A stretch of 64,000 bases of DNA from Ephydatia muelleri (taxonomy: Eukaryota > Porifera > Demospongiae > Spongillida > Spongillidae). The notes under the pieces are model-generated. The model did not search any database and had not been told where the DNA came from. It was given only the letters and a program-made list of their open reading frames with translations. How positions within the stretch are numbered: position 1 is the stretch's first letter; the number at the start of each line of letters is the position of its first letter. Below are positions 1-10,139 of this stretch, piece after piece. The DNA lies in the NCBI GenBank assembly GCA_013339895.1, contig JABACO010000008.1, positions 2,807,490 to 2,871,489 on the forward strand, in the 5' to 3' direction. Made by a program: the position numbers and the translations under genes.

Positions 1-84
1 TGATGGCATGCTTTGTATCTGATTTAAACATTGACATGTGTACATGTGTGTGTGGGATTCTCTTAGAACTGTGATCCGCTGTGT

Positions 85-86
85 GG

Positions 87-136
<50 letters not shown>

Positions 137-145
137 TGTGTGTAC
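85..145. repeat. TG microsatellite, copy 1 intron
   Basis: (TG)n upstream of the 178 exon; partner at 41385-41490 is rearranged. Confidence 0.98.
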
Positions 146-177
146 TGGCTCACCGTTTGTCATCTTTGCCACTGTAG

Positions 178-666
178 CTCTACGATCTTGATGCTGTCCA
201 GTTTGATGTTGTTCCCACCGCTGGTGTTGTCGTGGCGACATACCCTCCCCAGCACACCCTCCAGCCCCCTCACTACGATGCCATCACGTCCTTTGCGGTA
301 CACTCCAAGTATTTGTACAGTGCGTGTGGAGTGACCATCAAGCAGTGGGACATGAGGTTACACAGCTTGAAGCAGGTGAGGTGCATGCCTGTGTTTATGT
401 ATGGGAATTAGTAGCTGTTATGTGCCCACATGTATGCCAGCATTTCAATATGGTCACTGATGGCCAGTGTTGCAGTATCATTATAACTTGACCCGGGTAC
501 TTGTCTCAACAGGCTGTGGATGGGGCCCACCCTCAAGGGAGTGTCATACATTCGTTGGGCATCTTCCCTGCAAGCACTCCACTGCTGGTCAGTGGATGTA
601 AGGGAGGCCTTGTCAAGCTCTGGAACACGGAGTCCTGCACTAATATTGGTGTGTGTGTGTGTGTGT

Positions 667-707
<41 letters not shown>

Positions 708-708
708 T

Positions 709-775
<67 letters not shown>

Positions 776-1119
776 TGTGTGATCATGTGGTCACTACATC
801 TATTTGTGTACTGATTCCCAGGTGAAGTGCAAGCACACAAAGGATCTGTCAATTCAATTGCAACAAATGACAGTTTCATCTTCTCAGGTTCAAGGTGATT
901 TAGTCATTCAGTTATTGTGTGCGATATACTAAACTTCTACTGTTGTTATCTATCTTTAGTGACAAAACGATCCGTATTTGGAAGTTGCCCAGCGAAAAAA
1001 TCCTGGGCACGATCTTGGCCAAGATCATGCCCAAGGTCAAGATGGCAAGATTATTGCGGCCAAATTCTTGGTATCTTGACCCAAGATCTTTCCTCAAGAT
1101 CTTGCTTTCTTGCCCCTAG
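178..1119 (+). pseudogene. KIF21-like kinesin, 3' end (WD40 repeats), copy 1, partial and TE-terminated
   Basis: Last four exons of a KIF21A/B-like kinesin-4 protein: 178-375, 513-648, 822-894 and 960-1119, each with AG/GT borders and matching phases. They encode the last WD40 blades: YSACGVTIKQWDMR, VSGCKGGLVKLWN and FSGSSDKTIRIWKL. The KIF21 WD40 domain is the cargo or regulatory end of a microtubule-binding motor. The gene enters from the left edge, so its motor lies outside the window or is absent. Exon sequence is nearly identical to the second copy at 41525-42333. The final exon differs: after WKL the reading frame runs into an inserted foldback element at 988 and ends after a novel tail of about 44 residues at the TAG at 1117-1119, instead of the short GTLPDS end of the other copy. 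Whether this copy is still expressed is unknown; I call it damaged because its native stop is displaced. Confidence 0.8.
649..780. repeat. TG microsatellite at a splice donor, copy 1
   Basis: The donor of exon 513-648 is the first GT of the tract; includes a (GCGT)n run at 740-775. Confidence 0.98.
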
Positions 1120-1590
1120 ATCTTGCCTCCTTGCCCCTAGATCTTGGCCATGATCTTGCCTCCTTGCCCCTAGATCTTGGCCACGATCTTGCCTCTCTGC
1201 CCCTAGATTTTGGCCACGATCTTGCCTCCTTGCCCCTAGATCTTGGCCACGATCTTGCCTCCTTGCCCCTAGATCTTGGCCACGATCTCCCCTAGATCTT
1301 GGCCACGATCTCCCCTAGATCTTGGCCACAATCTTGCCTCCTTGCCCCTAGATATTGGCCATGATCTTGCCTCCTTGCCCCTAGATCTTGGCCATGATCT
1401 TGCCTCCTTACCCCTAGATCTTGGCCATGATCTTGCCTCCTTGCCCCTAGATCTTGGCCATGATCTTGCCTCCTTGCCCCTAGATCTTGGCCATGATCTT
1501 GCCTCCTTGCCCCTAGATCTTGGCCACAATCTTGCCTCCTTGGCCCTAGATCTTGGCCCATGATCTTGCCTCCTTGGCCCTAGATCTTGC
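1110..1590. repeat. 33-bp minisatellite (left arm of foldback element)
   Basis: About 14 tandem units of 33 bp built on CTTGCCTCCTTGCCCCTAGA plus TCTTGGCCATGA. Because 33 is a multiple of 3, several frames on both strands stay open and yield repetitive ORFs (SLPLDLGHDLA type). These are array artefacts, not genes. Confidence 0.95.
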
Positions 1591-1599
1591 TTCCTTTAC

Positions 1600-2580
1600 T
1601 AAGATCAAACCTACAATTTGATCCTGCCCTCTTTGACACAAGAAATGAGCAAGGTTATTATATTTAACAAAAAGAAACACACATCACTCATTTACTGTCC
1701 CTTTACTTTTGTTGTTACTTTGTCTCTGCACTTCTGATTGCAGGATTTTCGTTTGCTGGTAGCATTGTCTTTTTCTCCAAATTTATTTCTTAAGCAATCT
1801 GTGGAGTGATATGCAGGCAACAGAAAAGGGTAAATATCTGGTGAGGTGGGGCATAAAAACAAATGCATCCATGCAAAATACATAAACCATCAAGTAGCTG
1901 CATTGGGACAATGGTGGCTTCAAACTTATCGTTGATTTTCCCACTGGGACAAACGATCAATGCTTTCACCTCATCCTCAGTGTATAGAGTATCTAGTAGG
2001 CTGAGCACTTTTTAAATTTTATATCAGTCCCTCTCAGATTCAATAAATTTACACTACTTTCCTATGTCAATGTATACATTCATTTTGTACTGGTATTAAC
2101 TTACAGTCAAAAAGTACTCTGGTGAGTGACTGATGGACCTGCTGGTTGCGCATCTGGCAGTATCTCCGTGGGAGCAGGGCTAGCTGGGTGTTGTTGATTA
2201 CATTTCTGTACATCACAGGCCAGTGTGGGTCCTCCGATTCCTACAAAAAATGTGCCTAGTATTATATCTTTCACCCGTGAGAGCTACTTATACCTTTATT
2301 TGGCTGGCTGGCTGGCTGTCTGTGATAAGGTGTGCTAAAATACTTTCCACTGCAACCCGTATACGTCTCAGCTCATCATTACATCCCTACAAATAAAGAT
2401 AAACATGGTAACTGAAGTCATCATATACCTGTATTTGAATTAATTACTGCATGAAAAGACCACAATATAATGCATATACGAGAATACATACATAATAATG
2501 TAATACATGGATGCAATACAGCTTCCCAGTGTTTAAGGGGTGGGTTATTATTGCTCTATGTATGCATTCATACAAATGCA
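1600..2580. other. Foldback element interior, no gene recognised
   Basis: AT-rich interior of the 988-4624 element. It holds a short GGCT tetranucleotide run near 2300 and only short, unsupported ORFs on both strands. No transposase motif was seen. Confidence 0.5.
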
Positions 2581-2584
2581 TCTA

Positions 2585-3010
2585 CAAGCCTCAAATCATC
2601 CACACACCCTTCAAGCCTCAAACACCCACACACAACAAGCTTTTGACACCCTACAAACCTCACAGACCCACACACACTACAAGCCTTCGTCGCACACACC
2701 CTACAAGCCTTTGACGCACACACCCTACACGCTCCAACACACTGCAATGCTCGAGCAACCCTTCGACACCCTACAAGTATTTGACACCCACACACCCTAC
2801 AAGCCTCCAACCACCTAAGCCTCAAACACCCACACACACTACAAGCCTTCAACACCCACACCCTACAAGCTTCCAACATACACACACAGCAACACAACAC
2901 CCTATAAGCGTCAATACTCACATACCCACACACACCCTCCTCCAAAAAGCCTCAATACTCATACACTACCTACCAGCCTCCAGCATCACACACCACACAT
3001 ACGCTTCCAC
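2585..3010. repeat. Degenerate CA-rich minisatellite (CACCCTACAAGCCT type)
   Basis: Degenerate tandem units of roughly 23-30 bp of the form ACACCCTACAAGCCTNNAACACCCAC. They create ORFs on both strands that look like low-complexity artefacts. Confidence 0.85.
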
Positions 3011-3980
3011 TCACCAATACTAAGACTCAGCACCGCATACATGTACCAACCAAGTCAGCAGCACTTGAACACAACCAACAACACTCCCCCTAACTATACA
3101 CACCATCCACAATTCATCAACGACATGGGTGCAGATTCTCAAACAGGAAACAGCATGCGCGCATCAATTAGAACATACCTCGAAATTATGTAGCTGCTGC
3201 TAACGTTTTTCGTTCACTAGCGTGAGAAAACCATACCTTTTATTACAAGAAACACTAGAAAGGTCCACTTACTTCATATTCCCACTGAAGAAATGGATCT
3301 TTGTGTCTCTGCTAAAGTAGTATCATATTGCGTATTTTGTAAACTCACGCGACCGTTACAAAACCAGCGATCGTGACCAAACACGGATACCAAAATATGC
3401 CGGGGAATGGCTGAATGTTACTTGCCGATACACATTTTGCTTTCTTCGGCTCCTATAGGTTTATGCCAGTCGACCCTCGCCCGTTAAAAGTTACGAAAAA
3501 AATTTTAAGGGTGCGCAATTGCGGATTATTAATCTGGCCGGTAATCGGTTAATGAAGTTCACAAGGTGTGTGTAGACCCTGTCAATGGTATGCGTGCCAG
3601 TACAATTGTTTACATATACATTGGTGATCCTAACATATAAACACTGGTACATGAACTTGTATGGTCTGTCATGCAGATGTTGAAAGCGCAGAAATGGACT
3701 GTGAAGATCATTAAAGCATGATATCTGTATGCACGTATTATAGATTGTGCAACTGTCTTTATAATGCATTTTGTATCTTGTGTATAATATCCGTATACAA
3801 CACTGGATGCCATCTAATATATTAATATGTACAGTGCGATAAATGTTCTGCATGCATGGGCGACAAATCAAAAACTGGTTAAACCACCATGCAAGGCATG
3901 TATGCAGTCTGGTGAGAAATTACTTTGTTACTAAAGACATTGCATGGGATTTTGAAATCAAGAATCAAGAATCTTTTTCC
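3011..3980. other. Foldback element interior, right half, no gene recognised
   Basis: Unrecognised AT-rich sequence. The 126-aa minus-strand ORF at 3491-3871 has no recognisable motif, no second copy in the window and biased composition; I do not call it a gene. Confidence 0.45.
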
Positions 3981-3984
3981 ATAG

Positions 3985-4310
3985 TGGGTCAAGGAGGCTA
4001 GAGGAGGCAAGATCGTGGCCAAGATCTAGGGACAAGGAGGCAAAATCATGGCCAAGATCTAGGGGAAAGCAGGCAAGATTGTGGCCAAGATCTAGGGCAA
4101 GGAGGCAAGATCGTGGCCAAGATTTAGGGGCAAGGAGGCAAGATCATGGCAAAGATCAAGGAGCAAGATCCTGGCCAAGATCTAAGGGCAAGGAGGTAAG
4201 ATCTTGGCCATGATCTAGGGGCAAGGAGGCAAGATTGTGGCCAAGATGTAGGGGCAAGGAGCCCCCAAAGGAGACATGATGGGAGGCAAGATGATGGGGC
4301 CAGGAGGCAA
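3985..4310. repeat. 33-bp minisatellite, inverted relative to 1110-1590
   Basis: About nine degenerate units of the complement of the left array (GGCCAAGATCTAGGGGCAAG type). With the left array they form the long inverted arms of the element. Confidence 0.9.
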
Positions 4311-4707
4311 GACCATTCTCAATATTCTTGTATGGAATCTTGGTCAAGATTGCATACAAGAATCCTGACCATGATCTTGGACAATATTATTCTTTCTGAG
4401 TATGTCGTTTGATTTTGGTGAAGAATATGTTATCTGTCTTGACACAATCCCTCAATTTGCTATCGCTGTGGATTATATTAGTCCAATTTTGAAATTGTTT
4501 AATGATATCTTGGGCAAGATCTTAGACATCATGGCCAAGAATCTTGAATCTTGGTCAGGATGCATTAGATCTTGGTCAAGATTGCCAAGATCATGGCCAA
4601 GATCGATAAGATTTTTTCGCTGGGTGGGTACCCTGCCTGATTCATGACATTTCTTCCCCCCATCCGTCGGGGAATTGGTGTGTTGTATGTGAATCTATAT
4701 CTGTTCT

Positions 4708-4965
4708 GTGTGTGCTCACGTGGCACGGGATGTCCGTCGCATAATAAATGACAAACTGAAGCGGCAAATTTTTAAACCTCAACAAAGCGTTTCCGTGATT
4801 GATCGTTATCACGCGATGGAGAGAGCTGAGCTAACAGCTGTTGAGCAGTGCGGATGTATTTCAAGCGCACACGCCTCAGGGTCACAGCCATCTGATTTCC
4901 CGCCAAATCCCGCGCTCCACTACGCGCACTTCGCAGCACACGTGCCGCGCAGATTCCTTATATAA
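4708..4965 (+). CDS. Hypothetical ORF downstream of KIF21 3' end, copy 1
   Basis: An 85-residue ORF starting MCAHVARDVRRIIN. Its counterpart at 42393-42803 (136 aa) keeps the same frame through most of its length, including an 18-nt in-frame indel, which is mildly suggestive of coding constraint. The copy 1 frame ends earlier because of local divergence near 4965. No domain is recognised. It may simply be 3' UTR or intergenic sequence of the KIF21-like gene, with the frame preserved by recent duplication. Confidence 0.2.
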   Translation: MCAHVARDVRRIINDKLKRQIFKPQQSVSVIDRYHAMERAELTAVEQCGCISSAHASGSQPSDFPPNPALHYAHFAAHVPRRFLI

Positions 4966-6516
4966 TTATTACGTCGCTGCCAGCGATTCGCGTTACGTGT
5001 ACGCGTACCGCGAACTATGTAATGTCGGTGAAGTCGTACCTTTATCGTAAAAACTACTTGTTCATTTTTTGGTTAAAATAACACGTTTTCAGGTTATTGC
5101 ATACGTTTCCATAATTAAGCTGTGATGATCTATAAGTGAATAAGGACTCATTATATTCTTTAATAACTTACTTCAGGCTAAACAATAAATTTGCCGAGTT
5201 GAGAAAGTGTCATTGACGTCCATTTCCCCACATAATCCTGAGCTGCTATAAGGTAGAGCTCTATATCTCATGTAACAAAATGAGCAATAAAATATATCAG
5301 TGAAGTATAACATACAAAATTCGTGTTACTCAACACACCATATCGCTGCATTTCTCCAGAGGCCAGTATGGATTTTTTTTTTCAATGGTTTGATAAAATT
5401 GTGTCTTGTGTCTTCCTGATAATATATTTTGTATCAGAACCTATAGGTAAATATTGTTGCACAATTACTAGCATGCAAGTCAAAATACTCCAGCATGCTT
5501 TGAATACCAGTACCTCCATTTTGTTTCACCACTTGACTGATCTTGGTTCAGTTGTAATGAACAATGGAGCCTGCAAGGTTATTTGAAGCTTGTAAGCACA
5601 TTTTGTGGTTACCTGTCTGCTTTTCTCTTCAAATGACAATGTGGGAAAATCTGATGTAGTGTTCTCTTCCTAACATCAGGGCAGTAAGGTCATCGAGGTC
5701 AGGGCCAGGATTTTCATACTCAGGCACCAATAATTCGTCTCACTCAGCATCAAATTCAAAGAAGTACTGCTATCACTTTCTGTGTCTATTTTGTTGTTGT
5801 CTACTACATTCTCAATAGGAATACATCTAGCTCTTTCATGTCTGAAAAAGTTGACAGTAATGCACTAGATGATAGGGATGTTTTTTCTCAACCTTGGGCT
5901 ACAACATTTGACTTCTGTATTGGATTCAGTGTGCCAATTGACAACTCTGTTTCCTGAATCAACTTATCGTGTTCTGCACATATGCATAGAACTGTTGCTA
6001 TGCCAACTAGTAAGTTCTAAGTGTTTAATTGTTTACTTGTGAGTATACACTATCCAGACTGTGGTCCTGCTGCCTGAACGATAAAGTAATATGCATGAAA
6101 ATTTACCATCAAACTTACAACACATATTTAAAGAGACTCACAGCCATAGGCGTTGCTCTGCCTTGGTGAATTGCTGGTCTACATGATTAAAGTACATAAC
6201 CAGCAAAGTAATACCTTTGAGTCGCACATATACTTCCAGTTGGAAACACAAAGGTGCCCCTTTGATTGATACTGCACTTTGTTGCAAAGAGACAGCCGAC
6301 AAATGCATAATTTTAAATGTTTCACTTACCACATCCAGTTCACTGCATCATCATCAGAGTATACGTAGTGCATTGAATCAATGCTCTGAAGGAATTGTAA
6401 TTGTGTGTGAACTACCTATATGTGAAACATTAGGTATCACGCCTATATACGTTTGTACACAAAACAGTATTTACTAATAAACTCCAATGATTTTATAGGA
6501 AAGAGCATAGCTGAAT

Positions 6517-7336
6517 ATATGGAATGTTCTACGAGATAATAACCTTAGTGGATTTATATCTATGTACATGTATGCAACATAAAACTCAAATTGCTGTAGC
6601 TTACGACCGGTTAACTCAAGAAATTTCCTATTTTCACTTTGTCCTACACCATTTCACTATGTGAAAATGTATTTGATGCCTTGCACAATCATAGTGCCGA
6701 CGTTACGAGGTCCGATACCCCATCTGGTTCAAAACCTCTACATCTTTAGGTAGGACCGTTCAAATCATATCAAATTCGGTGTGTACGTAGAGGGGTCCTG
6801 TCGCTATTGATTTCTTCTGTTCGTTAATTTTCGATTTATCCATTTTTGGGAGATGCTGCTGTGCGAATGTGATGCACATTTTCCCAGTCGTTTCGCGCCA
6901 ATCATTTTGGCAAACCGCGTCCAGTTCAATGTATGGGGGAGGGGGGGGGGGGGGGATTTTATGGCGGAATTGAGCGGAAAAATGTGCATTACTTTGCACA
7001 GCAGTATCTCCGTATCAGATAGGATACAAATTAACAAACTAAACAAATCAATAGCGGCAGAACCCCTCTACGTAAGCACCAAATACTACCTAAAGATGTG
7101 GTGGAGGTTAAAACCTGACGGCCTGACCTCGTAACGTCGCACTCTGATTGTGCAAGGCACCAAAATGCATTTTCACATAGTGAAATGGTGCAGGACGAAG
7201 TGTTGAAAATAAAAGTTAACCGGTCGCGACCGGTTAACTTTTATTTTCAACACTTCATCCGTAAGCTACGGCAATTTGAGTTTTATGTTATAAGCATAAA
7301 TCCACTAGGGTCATTATCTCATAGAACGCTCCATAT
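6517..7336. mobile_element. Long-inverted-repeat (foldback) element, copy in A
   Basis: The left arm starts at ATATGGAATGTTCTACGAGA. Its inverted counterpart ends at TCTCATAGAACGCTCCATAT. The arms continue inward for several hundred bases (AAACTCAAATTGC, ACCATTTCACTATGTG, ACGTAGAGGGG, CTGCTGTGCGAA all recur inverted) around a central poly-G tract at about 6935-6955. A sister copy is at about 44185-44920, so the element predates the duplication. No transposase was seen. Confidence 0.8.
7203..7253. repeat. Perfect short palindrome inside foldback element
   Basis: TTGAAAATAAAAGTTAACC is followed by GGTCGCGACC and its exact complement: a near-perfect palindrome of about 50 bp. The second copy has only one half (around 44840-44865), so copy 1 gained a duplicated arm or copy 2 lost one. 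Confidence 0.85.
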
Positions 7337-7963
7337 CTTCACCCTACAGTGTAGAAATTGTGTTAATTTATGCCAGAACATACATGTACATGACATTTCA
7401 ATTTTGAGTGCCTTCTGACTGACAAGTAACCTCGTGCCTTTTAACAGAGGAAGAAAAGTTGGGTCAAAGCTCAGAATCCTTTTCCTATTCTGCTTTAATA
7501 TCGGGATATTTGGAACAGTTTCCGCAAATATTGTCCCAAGGATAGATTCATTATAATATTGCACTGTTGGTTGTGATAAGATAATCTCAAGCCTTTGCAA
7601 TTGTTGCATATAAGCAGAAATTATTGTCATGTACATGTAAAGGTCTTTGAAGAGCTTAGGAACCTCATTAGCATACATTAGAGTCACGTGGTCATCGAAA
7701 AGTAGTTGTTGTAGTTCATTATTGTCAAGCTGAAATATGTGTTTCGGTATTGGAACTCTGAGGTTTAACAAGAGCGATATAGATGGTGTTGAAAACCTTG
7801 GTAGGCCACTGTAGTCCTGTTTCGGGCATTCAAGTAAATCAATTTTTGTCTTGTTCCATGCATTGTAACTCACAAATACTCCATTGGAGCCCCAAACAAT
7901 TAATTCCAAATGGGGCATTTGCAGTAATAATGATGTATTTCTGTATGCATTGCTTAAGCATTT
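7319..7963 (-). CDS. Unrecognised minus-strand gene, 3' exon (about 200 codons)
   Basis: Long open exon on the minus strand, extending upstream of MPHLELIVWG to a possible acceptor ending CATACAG near 7964. Readable segments include LIVWGSNGVFVSYNAWNKTK, LLECPKQDYSGLPRF, and a leucine- and glutamine-rich stretch around MQQLQRLEIILSQ. No domain is recognised. The composition (mixed hydrophobic and charged, no low complexity) is protein-like. It lies downstream, in minus orientation, of two further exon candidates at 8275-8509 and 8550-8698. The counterpart in block A' is almost entirely removed by a 570-bp deletion (junction near 44920), so only this copy could be functional. Confidence 0.5.
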   Translation of the reverse strand, partial: KCLSNAYRNTSLLLQMPHLELIVWGSNGVFVSYNAWNKTKIDLLECPKQDYSGLPRFSTPSISLLLNLRVPIPKHIFQLDNNELQQLLFDDHVTLMYANEVPKLFKDLYMYMTIISAYMQQLQRLEIILSQPTVQYYNESILGTIFAETVPNIPILKQNRKRILSFDPTFLPLLKGTRLLVSQKALKIEMSCTCMFWHKLTQFLHCRVKIWSVL

Positions 7964-8274
7964 GTCATTGATGTCATGTCAGCATACATTCTCCTAAAAT
8001 TGGAAGAGTAGATTACTATACTGCTGTGACAGCATCATTACAACCTCAACTATTTGAGACAAATTAAAATCTCTAGCTGTTATTATGTTCATCATTGAAT
8101 CATCATAGTGATCCAATCATTACCACCTTTCACATACCATGCATTTGTGAAATGGAATTAATGCCTACTAAGTGTATTCATAATTACAACAGCCACCTGC
8201 TATGTCTTTTCCATGGTGTATCTATAAATATGGATACGAAAACACTAGCTACCCACTAATTTGTGTATATATTA

Positions 8275-8509
8275 CTAACCAGAAATACAGAAACTCATAG
8301 TAATGTCTTTCTTTGGAACCGGAGTGTGTAAGGCTGCAAATTGTGGACAATGTAACATAATAAATAACCTAACCCTGGAAACATTTATCTGTTTATAGTT
8401 TTCTACCTCAACAATGAAATGTTCTCTACTGCAGTTCAAAATCAGTATGCATGGAAATGAAACTTGTTTGTCTTGCACTTTTAATTTCTTGTGACAGAGC
8501 TCACAAATC
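8275..8509 (-). CDS. Unrecognised minus-strand gene, middle exon
   Basis: The minus-strand acceptor TTACGCAG opens an exon reading ICELCHKKLKVQDKQVSFPC, then ILILNCSREHFIVEVENYKQ. The phase (completing an AT-split codon) agrees with the exon at 8550-8698. A donor AGG/GTTAGG is possible at 8374; otherwise the frame runs to a stop at 8275. The Cys-x2-Cys pairs and aromatic-rich neighbours resemble, only loosely, the C-terminal zone of some Roco proteins; this is not proven. The segment 8307-8908 is absent from the second copy. Confidence 0.4.
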
Positions 8510-8549
8510 CTGCGTAATATGATAAAGTAACTTTCTTATCAGCACTTAC

Positions 8550-8698
8550 ATATAAGTTTCAAGTCCAGTACATAAATTACACATTTCATCTATTAATTCA
8601 TGAAGCCAGCTGCTCAGTATTTCCATCATTCTGATATCCACTGATTGACCTTCAGCACTAAATGAAATCATAGTCCAACTTAACGTATCACATATCAT
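8550..8698 (-). CDS. Unrecognised minus-strand gene, upstream exon
   Basis: The minus-strand exon is bounded by acceptor TATACACAG and donor GTAAGT. It reads TLSWTMISFSAEGQSVD and MMEILSSWLHELIDEMCNLC. It ends in phase 2, matching the next exon at 8509. No family is recognised. It is missing from the A'/B' junction in the duplicate. Confidence 0.4.
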
Positions 8699-9047
8699 CT
8701 GTGTATAAAAGCATTGCATACAACAAGCAAAATATGGTTTCCTCACCTGTCAACAGTATATCGCCATTTTAGTTACAGTTGTTGTTGTGAATTCTTTCAA
8801 AAAGCAGTTTGCTGTCTGCCATGCAATCATTTATAAACCAATCCTTGTATTACAAGGCAAAATGAGGGAGTAAGCATTCCCATTGTGTAGTACATGCTGC
8901 ATGGTCAATTGCATGTGGTGGGCTTCTGACTCATTTGCACCTGCTTTTATAGAAGATTGTTCCCTCTGGAATAAATTGAAGAAAGCGATTCTATTTGGTA
9001 AGTTAACAGAAAGCGTTCCTAGCGATGTAGTAATATTGAACGAAGAG

Positions 9048-9078
<31 letters not shown>
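9048..9078. repeat. Poly-G tract
   Basis: A run of about 30 G with one interruption, matching the poly-C at 61386-61406 in the inverted copy. It lies in a locally CpG-rich segment (9050-9560). Confidence 0.95.
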
Positions 9079-9289
9079 ACGCGATAACTGGTGGATCAGC
9101 GCCCGAGAGGGGCAAACCCTTGCGGTCGGGGACTCGGGGGTCCAGGAGCCGCTTAAGGACGCTTGGTGGACCTACGCACTTTGAACAATTTTAAAACACA
9201 TATTTGCACATATGTATATAATGTACATGGCTGATCAGACTGCTCGGCTATACGCTGGACAGTCCCATGAAAACACTGACTACTACTAT

Positions 9290-9330
9290 ACAGAACGATC
9301 GCCTTGATCGAACAACGATCGACGTCACGT
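9290..9330. promoter_or_regulatory. CRE/E-box-like CpG-rich segment
   Basis: GATCGACGTCACGTGAATG combines a GACGTCA half-palindrome with a CACGTG box in a CpG-rich stretch (about 9050-9560). It is conserved in the inverted copy (about 61100-61125), apart from MITE insertions next to it there. A promoter role is an inference from motif and composition only. Confidence 0.25.
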
Positions 9331-9380
9331 GAATGCAGGGTGCTGATAAAATGGATCCCACTATTGCGATTTCGTATTAA

Positions 9381-9620
9381 ATGACTGCCAGAAAGAACTC
9401 ATACTCGATCTGGAACATTTGCGAATGGTTCAGTCCTAATCTGCCCTTTGGGGCTGGGCCTGTAACCCCGCGGGGATTCAGATTCGCGGGTTGTAACTTC
9501 AGTAAGCCATCTGATTCTCGTTTAAGTAGGCGTGGTAGTGTGTGCGATAGCTCGTTGTGTATAGGGCCGTGGAGCGAAAATAAACATGTACATGAAATAT
9601 TATTATTCCACAATAGATAA
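9381..9620 (+). CDS. Hypothetical 79-aa ORF, copy in B
   Basis: ORF MTARKNSYSIWNICEWF..., conserved in length with only about two residue changes in the inverted copy (60702-60941, minus). A 93-aa frame on the opposite strand is equally conserved, so the conservation may just reflect recent duplication of a CpG-rich segment. No domain. A CREB-like site lies just upstream. Low confidence as a real gene or first exon. Confidence 0.2.
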   Translation: MTARKNSYSIWNICEWFSPNLPFGAGPVTPRGFRFAGCNFSKPSDSRLSRRGSVCDSSLCIGPWSENKHVHEILLFHNR

Positions 9621-9775
9621 CACCACAAGCATAATATTAAATGTTCCCAGAGAAACAATTTCCAGTAGCCGGGAAGCTAGTTTAAGCTAGTTTCACACCT
9701 TCAGCATTGGCACTGAATAATAACCTGCCTTGGCCGACCTACTCAAGTCAACAATGCCCAGTGTCATTATGTATA

Positions 9776-10020
9776 CAGGCTGCCCCCGTTAAGAGTGCCA
9801 CGTTTGTCCCTGCGCTCTTACCATAGTTGGGCCCTACTAAAGAGGGTGGTTAATTATCAGCGAATGAATATAATTACTTGTGGTATACAACACAGATTTG
9901 CATCTTTACCACTTGTCGTACCCGCGATAATTATGAATATGATTAAGATACGCCCCTGCGCTTCTAACGAGGGGAAATGCGCTTAAAACGGGTGCGCTCT
10001 TAACGAGGGCAGACAGACTG
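9776..10020. mobile_element. pogo/Tigger-like MITE (copy in B)
   Basis: A 245-bp element flanked by TA on both sides. It starts CAGGCTGCCCCCGTTAAGAG and ends with the inverted CTCTTAACGAGGGCAG...CTG. TA target duplication and CAG...CTG ends fit the pogo/Tc1-mariner superfamily. Its interior repeats AAGCGCA-type motifs. A sister copy is at 60317-60556. No coding capacity. Confidence 0.7.
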
Positions 10021-10139
10021 TACATTGATACGATTAAAGTGTTGATAGATTGCTATGACAAATACAATGACAGTTGCTATGACAATGGAGACAACTTTAT
10101 TTTATTTCCATCTGACAGATGTGACATTTTCTCAACTGC

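Larger units (their letters stand above)
988..4624. mobile_element. Foldback-type DNA transposon, 3.64 kb, with minisatellite-filled inverted arms
   Basis: Both ends carry the inverted sequence CCCAGCGAAAAAATC, followed by GATCTTGGCCA-rich repeats in opposite orientation. The second genome copy (42300-42320) shows the empty site: ...GGAAGTTGGGTACCC... becomes ...GGAAGTTG[element]TGGGTACCC..., which implies a 2-bp TG target duplication or a similarly short one. The left arm holds a 33-bp tandem array (about 1110-1590) and the right arm a shorter inverted array (about 3985-4300). No transposase was recognised between them, so it is probably non-autonomous. Inverted arms made of short tandem repeats resemble Drosophila FB elements in architecture; no family relationship is claimed. 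Confidence 0.8.
4625..8306 (+). repeat. Segmental duplication block A (partner 42311-45354)
   Basis: Collinear with 42311-45354 in direct orientation, roughly 90-95% similar by eye, with indels. The pair starts exactly at the foldback insertion site and ends at the inversion breakpoint near 8306/45354. A' lacks about 7305-7877. Between 4970 and 6516 I see no convincing gene, only AT-rich duplicated sequence. Confidence 0.9.

Noticed and set aside
1110-1563. Long repetitive ORFs on both strands (SLPLDLGHDLA, GKEARSWPRSR)
   Set aside because: They are the 33-bp minisatellite read in frames that never hit a stop; no gene evidence.
3491-3871. 126-aa minus-strand ORF inside the foldback element
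   Set aside because: No motif, no conserved counterpart in the window, start and end not supported by splice sites or promoter signals.
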